Part shown: positions 58,717 to 64,000 of the stretch, piece by piece
How positions within the stretch are numbered: the first letter of the stretch is position 1
Layout of the letters: each line of letters begins with the position of its first letter
Assembly: GCF_958979055.1 (NCBI RefSeq)
Contig: NC_084886.1
Location: 37,220,154-37,284,153 of the forward strand
Direction of reading: 5' to 3'
Source: Alnus glutinosa
Lineage: Eukaryota; Streptophyta; Magnoliopsida; Fagales; Betulaceae
Length of the DNA: 64,000 bases
Notes under the pieces: model-generated
The model's input: the letters and a program-made list of their open reading frames with translations, nothing else
The model's database searches: none
Told to the model about the DNA's origin: nothing
Program-made: the position numbers and the translations under genes

Positions 58717-58752
<36 letters not shown>
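58717..58752. repeat. (CT)18 microsatellite in promoter or 5' UTR
   Basis: Uninterrupted CT dinucleotides, a common feature near plant transcription starts, about 240 bases before the first splice donor. Confidence 0.9.
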
Positions 58753-58754
<2 letters not shown>

Positions 58755-58992
58755 GTGGAGTAGAAAATCCAAAGAACGAATCCTCACACGCAGAGCTCCC
58801 TCCAAGAATCTAAACAGTTGCTCGTCTGGGCGCGTGCCCCACACTCGCTAATCCCCTCTCTGATTTTAGTTTTTCTGAAGCCTCTCGATCCCCATTCACT
58901 GCCAATCCTTCAATCCTCGAATACACACGCACTACGCCGCCGAAACGCAAACGAAACTCGCAGTTTCGCCACCGAAACCAACTCCATTGAAG
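58753..58992 (+). other. Probable noncoding first exon (5' UTR)
   Basis: CG- and CT-rich stretch ending TTGAAG|GTACCT at 58992; the intron runs to an acceptor TTTTTCCAG at 59985 or ACAG at 59994, just before the ATG at 60000. Its 5' limit is not known. A 5'-UTR intron is common in large plant genes. Confidence 0.55.
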
Positions 58993-59999
58993 GTACCTAT
59001 TTCCAGCGAAACATTTTTTTTTTTATCTTTTTCAAATTGACTAGTTCTTGAGATGTCAAATTTCAGTTTTTTGTTTGCTGGCGGTCTCTGTTTGATATTT
59101 GATGTTTTTGTGGCGGTGAATATAGAAATTGAAGTTAGGGTTTTTAGTTGTTGGTGCCGCAGAGAATGCACTATGAGTTCTGGGAGGTCAGGGTTTCGAA
59201 AGCGTAGGACAAAGTTTCGTGTTTTCTGGGACTGCCCGTTTGGTTAAGTTCTATGGAACATGCAAAAGGTAATTTGTATTAAGAGCTACGATTTTTTGCA
59301 TTTTACATGTATCAATTGCTGGTTTAAAATACGTGACGTAAATTTAAGGCATCTTAACGTAATAATAAGTCGTAAAACTCATGGATTTGGGAACCAAAAT
59401 CTGTATTAGATGAAATAATAGATAGTCCTTTCTGGTTTGGTAGACATTGCGAAAATTTAGAATGAAACTCAAGATTTTTCACAGAATTTTAATCAATCCA
59501 ATGGTATTTTCAGTGGTTTGTTTAGCAAATTGTGTTATGGGGAGCCATACCGGGGGTGTCTGACAATTGATTCGGCATGCTCATTTATTGCTCGATTCGT
59601 TTAGATTTATTGTGACTGGCAATGTAAAAGCTTTTTCACGTAAAACAATTTATATGTGAAATATGCGTTTTTTTTTCCCCATAAGTACGTGTTATTCCAA
59701 ATGTTCACCCCCTTATTCTCCTTCAGATGCAACTTTTCTTCTGAACTTAGTATGTAAAACAGTCAAATTCCTATTTATAGGGGACCATCTAATGTTCAAT
59801 ATTAATAAATTTCCCACTAGTCTCAAGAATTTTTTTAAAAAGAAAATACCCATTTGAAGAATACCTGAAAACAATTTGGCCAATTTAAAATCAATGACAA
59901 ATATCTGGACATAATTAAGAATAATTGTATATGTTCTGACTGCATTTGATGTTTGTAAAGTGAATTCTTAGTTTATTTTTTCCAGGTTTTACAGGAGAT

Positions 60000-61355
60000 A
60001 TGGCTCTTAGGAAGTATGCCCCTTCTGGTGATGCACAGAAGGATATGAAACGTTTGAGATTTTCAATTAGGGAGCATGAAAATGCTCAAATTGCAGATCC
60101 AGAGACAAGTCATACTATGGAGCGTGATGTGGATGTTGACCTCAGAGAAGTTTATTTTCTTATCATGCATTTTCTCTCAGCTGGGCCATGTCATAGAACT
60201 TATGGACAACTATGGAATGAACTTCTTGAACATCAACTTTTACCTAGAAGATATCATGCTTGGTATGCAAGGAATGGAACACCTAGTGGGGATGAAAATG
60301 ATGATGGCATGTCATTTCCATTAAGTTACACTATGTTGGTGGAGAGGTATGCAATACGTTTCTTGTCTTTCTCTTCTACAATTAGTCTGCTTTTGCTAAG
60401 TCTTATCAGTATTGGCTAAGTTGTGGGGTTACTGGGTAGTTGTTTTATAATTTCATTGTTATGCATGATGCCTAATGGTTAGTTGTGTTGACTATTTACG
60501 ACATTTTGGGTTCCCTTCTATACCCTATTCTAGTACTCATGATGCTGGTTATGTTGTAATTAAGGGACAAATAAAGATCAGATTACTTCTTTTTGATATT
60601 TTCTTCCCTTAAAACTATTATGATTAATTTCATGTTATAATTTATACTTGTTTAGGTATCCTCATATTGAAAAGGATCACTTGGTAAAGCTTTTGAAGCA
60701 GTTGTTACTAAGTGTAGCTCCTCCATCACGCGGCATCTGTGGTGTAAATGCTCCAAATGCAGCCGATGTACCTACTATTCTCGGAAGGGGTTCATTTTCA
60801 CTGTTAAGCTGTAGGTGACTTCATTTTAGCTTTAATGCAGTTTATAAATTGGCGTGTCATACTTATTAACACTTGAAGTTGGGACTTTTTTAATTGATTG
60901 AACCCTGAAATATCTATATATCTTATGGTCTTAACATAAAGTCACCATACTATTTTAATTTCTATCATTCATTCATTGGTGTATGAAAGTTTCGGCTGTT
61001 CTATTTTCCTCTTTCTTTTCTGCAAGTACTTCTGCCACATTTGCACCCCCCTTCCCTCCATGGTAAAGGTTGTTTTTACTTTGATAACTCATTCTGGATC
61101 TCTTATCTTTTCCAGATGATAGGGACAAAGGAAACAGTGAAGTCCAGCGCCCCCCTGCGTACATACGTTGGCCTCATATGAAAGCTGATCAGGTTCGTGG
61201 TCTAAGTTTGAGGGAAATTGGTGGTGGTTTCGCAAGACATTGTCGTGCACCATCTATTCGTGCGGCAAGTTATGCCATTGCAAAACCATCTACCATGGTA
61301 CAGAAGATGCAAAATATCAAGAGGCTAAGGGGACATCGGAATGCCGTATATTGTG
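60000..61355 (+). CDS. BRWD/PHIP-like bromodomain-WD40 protein, N-terminal part (3 exons)
   Basis: Coding exons 60000-60346, 60656-60810 and 61116-61355 give the first 247 residues; all junctions are GT-AG and keep frame (VE-R-YPHIEKDH; LL-S-YDRDKGN). Start MALRKYAPSG. Residues about 50-95 (VYFLIMHFLSAGPCHRTYGQLWNELLEHQLL) are the helical N-terminal region of the family, followed by HLVKLLKQLL. LRGHRNAVYC at the end opens the WD40 propeller. The family (human BRWD1/PHIP, two Arabidopsis homologues) has WD40 repeats plus a bromodomain; animal members read acetylated histones and serve as CUL4-DDB1 receptors. The rest lies past the window: no following exon is seen in 2.6 kb. Confidence 0.9.
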
Positions 61356-62697
61356 GTATGTCTTCTGCTCTTAGAATTATATTTAAAATTTAGATCCGTG
61401 TATATTATAGAATGATAATCAACAAACAGCATATAGAGATATTAAACTTGGTATCAAGTTGCTTCTGGTTCATGTATGTGCTCTCTCTCTATTTGTGCTG
61501 GATTCAATCTGCTGTATTATATCTGTTTGTGGAACTCATGCTCCCCTGTTCTCTTTGTTAAGCTTTATTACAGGGGAGACTGTTGGACTTGCCTTTCTTT
61601 TCTTTTTTTTCCCTGGTTCATCAGAACCGGTTTTGCTATTATAATCCTGTTAGTGATATATGACAGATTTAGGGTATCTTTTACATGTGATTTATAGCAG
61701 GCTTTAAGGTAGGTAAGTAATGGTGAGGGATATGCTGGTTTGTAGTTGGAATTTGGTGGAAAAGATATGGTTTGAAGGATGAAAAGGGGCTGTAACAATT
61801 AATCATAGGTTGCAGTAATTTACCTGCAGCGGCTCTTTGAAGGGTTTTGGGTTGGATTTGAAGGACTAATTGGTGGCTAAAGGTAATGAAAACTTGGGGG
61901 TTTTAGGGGTTCAAGTACAAGGGAATTAGGGGTTCAAGTACAAGGGAAAGGGTATGCTTTGTAGTTGCAATGAAGGTAGAAAAGAGGGAGTATGTTGCTG
62001 TTAAGGGCTCTGTGTAACAGTGTGCCAAAGGACAAGGAGAGAGAAAAAGAATAACAGTCTAGGCACTCTTGTTTCAAGACTCATTCAATATTCCATTAAT
62101 TACGATTGAATTCTTTGAGTACAATGAAGCATATTTTTTGGATACATTGTTATTAGGGCGAGGACTTCTAATTGGACTACCAAATAAAATTGATGCGGAG
62201 AAGTTTTCCATCAGGACAGTCTTAGAAAAAAGGTCATATCTCGTGATTCTCGTGATTTTGACATTGGATGGAAGCAATCTTGGTGGTGCTGGAAAGCTGA
62301 TTCAAAGGCCTACAAAGTCATGTTTCATGAAGTTTTGCTAATTCTAACGTTTATTGGGTCAAAACGGGCTGTGAAGAAAAGACTGAAGATTTTTGACTGA
62401 ATAGTGCATTCCAAGTTAAGTTCGAACGAGAGATGAAATTTTTACTACTTTGAACTAGTAAACGGTCCAGTTCGAACAAGCAGTGGCAGATTTTTGTAAA
62501 CCGAGTTTCTTTTAGTGTTTTATTAGGGTGGCAGTATAAATATATGTTATGGCAGTCTAGAGCCTCAGTTTTTTATGAGCTCTTTTGTATTTTTGATCAG
62601 TTATTAGTGGGAAACACTTTGAGAATTTTTTATTTATTTATTTCTTTTCCTACCCTACCTCGAATCCTTGATTGACTATTGGTTGTGGGGAGAATTG
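61356..62697. other. Intron of BRWD-like gene with LTR-like relic
   Basis: Intron begins GTATGT. No exon found. A duplicated 20-base phrase (GGGGTTCAAGTACAAGGGAA) occurs near 61908 and 61928. At 62420-62427 and 62470-62477 are GTTCGAAC palindromes, followed by TATAAATA at 62535-62542, like the promoter layout of the LTRs elsewhere in this window; element ends not resolved. Confidence 0.5.
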
Positions 62698-64000
62698 TTT
62701 TTTTTTTTTTTGTGATAAGTAAAGTATATTGAAAAAGCGCAAAGGGGCGCAACCCATAGTACATAGGACGTATACATGAGGCCCTTAATTCAAAGAAAAA
62801 AGAGAGCACCTATCTATGAATTCAAAATAAGAACACTCATGTATAAACTGAATTTTCTCTCTCCACATAAACAACTTTTGTGGCATCATTTTCTTCAAGT
62901 TCATCAAATCAGTTTCACAATCTTCAAAACAACGTGCATTTCGTTCCCTCCATACACATCACATCAAACATAGTGGAGCCATGTGCCAAATCGGTATCAA
63001 AGTCCGATTACCCTTTTGCCCCCTCCAACTTCCCAAAATATCTTTCACCGATCGCGGCATTACCCACTCCACCCCAAACATTTGCAGAATCGTCCTCCAC
63101 ATTTCTATAGCAACCATACAATGTAGAAACAAATGGTAAATAAACTCTTCAGAATTCTTACACATATAGCACAATTCCATCACAATAATGTTTCTTTTTC
63201 GTAAATTATTCAAAGTTAAGATTTTCCCTAAAGTTGCCGTCCACACAAAGAATGCCACTCTCGGGGGAACTTTAACTTTGCAAATACTTTTCCACGGAAA
63301 AGAAGACTGATAGGACTAGATAAAACCTTATAGTAAGACTTTACCTGAAAAGATTTCTTTCGCGCTAGAATCCAACACATTTTATCCTCTCCCTCACTTC
63401 TAACTTTAAGATTATACAACATCTCAAAAAATCTACTAACCCCTTCCACCTCCCAATCATGAACTGGGCGAGAAAACAAAATATTCCACAGAATTGTGCC
63501 ATTTTGTCTCTGCATATTCTCCTCCACCCAGGCATCCTTGCCTCTAGCAATGAGAAACAATTCTGGAAAAAGAGTCTTCAAAAGAATCTCCCCACACCAC
63601 ACATCATGCCAAAATAGAACTTTCGAACCATTCCCGATCTAATATCTCACATGAGCTGCAAAAGCATCCCATCCCCTCCTAATACTCTTCCAAACTCCGA
63701 ACCCAAAAGAACCCCCAACCTTCTTAGAGCACCAACCACCCCCCATACTTCCATATTTGGAATCCACCACTTTTCTCCACAGAGCATCCCTCTCCAAAGC
63801 ATATCTCCATAACTATTTACCCATCAAAGCTTTATTGAACATAACCATAACCATATTTCTCACTCCTAGTCCCCCCGAAACCTTTGAAGAACAAATCGTA
63901 TGCCAATTAATCAAATGAAATTTAAATTCGTCTCCAATACCACCCCAAAGGAAGTCTCTCTGAAGTTTTTCCAAACGATTTGCCACTCCCACTGGAATAG
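62698..64000 (-). mobile_element. LINE (L1-type) 3' part, antisense in intron, runs off window
   Basis: Minus-strand reading: reverse-transcriptase C-terminal region (FLWGGIGDEFKFHLINW), then WCSKKVGG, DVWCGEILLKTLFPELF, CWILARKKSFQVKSYY, and the zinc-binding RVT domain (FFVWTATLGKILTLNNLRKR ... CYMCKNSEEFIYHLFLHC). It ends in a poly(A) tail (T run 62698-62711 on the plus strand). Only a few stops, so this copy is younger than the other LINE relics. It lies antisense to the host gene. Confidence 0.88.

Noticed and set aside
58818-59247. Short ORFs at the start of the BRWD-like gene
   Set aside because: They fall in the noncoding first exon and the first intron; the family start MALRKYAPSG is at 60000.

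Overview
This is a plant nuclear window, most likely from a woody eudicot. Five protein genes with eudicot-type exon structure and one nuclear tRNA-His gene sit in a landscape dominated by LTR retrotransposons, MITEs and LINE remnants. No bacterial, plastid or viral gene block is present; one short piece of mitochondrial cox1 is embedded at about 56.4 kb. The species cannot be named from the sequence alone.

Genic left third (about 4.7-20 kb). Two intact, intronless, DELLA-related GRAS genes lie head to head (5276-6628 minus, 9263-10519 plus), separated by the 5' end of a decayed Copia element. They are followed by a three-exon TENA_E thiamin-salvage gene (12154-14055), a group S1-like bZIP gene (14961-15416 minus) whose leader carries two small upstream ORFs, one ending in what looks like the conserved sucrose-control peptide, a tRNA-His(GTG) gene (17003-17073 minus) and a two-exon GH17 beta-1,3-glucanase gene (17383-19669 minus) whose intron is full of MITE sequence. 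A miniature LTR element (TRIM, 4721-5060) and a 142-bp MITE with a 10-bp target duplication (14150-14291) lie among them.

Transposon middle (21-58 kb). A Copia element (21481-31445, target duplication CTAGG) is broken by four later insertions, each with its own target duplication: two inverted copies of one solo LTR, a different solo LTR, and a hAT-type element. A 3.04-kb solo LTR (33435-36472) sits inside a long-TIR MITE. A second, reverse-oriented Copia-type element (41524-51085) keeps both LTRs, primer site, gag and an extra ORF in the env position, shows no pol, and was invaded by a truncated LTR. Further right are nested solo LTRs (51608-54822 with 52106-53919 inside), Gypsy-like LTRs, the cox1 fragment and a LINE tail.

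Right end (58.6-64 kb). The 5' part of a plant BRWD/PHIP-like gene: a noncoding first exon with a (CT)n tract, then three coding exons (60000-61355) up to the start of the WD40 region. The next intron holds an LTR-like relic and an antisense LINE and runs off the window.

The most unusual signal is that several unrelated LTR families here carry family-specific arrays of short, mostly CpG-containing palindromes upstream of a TATA box (CGTCCGGACG, CGAACGTTCG, ATCGATCGAT, GCTCGAGC, GTTCGAAC). In the 41.5-51.1 kb element the same palindrome array plus a TATA box recurs inside the element, just upstream of its extra ORF, which looks like a second, internal promoter.
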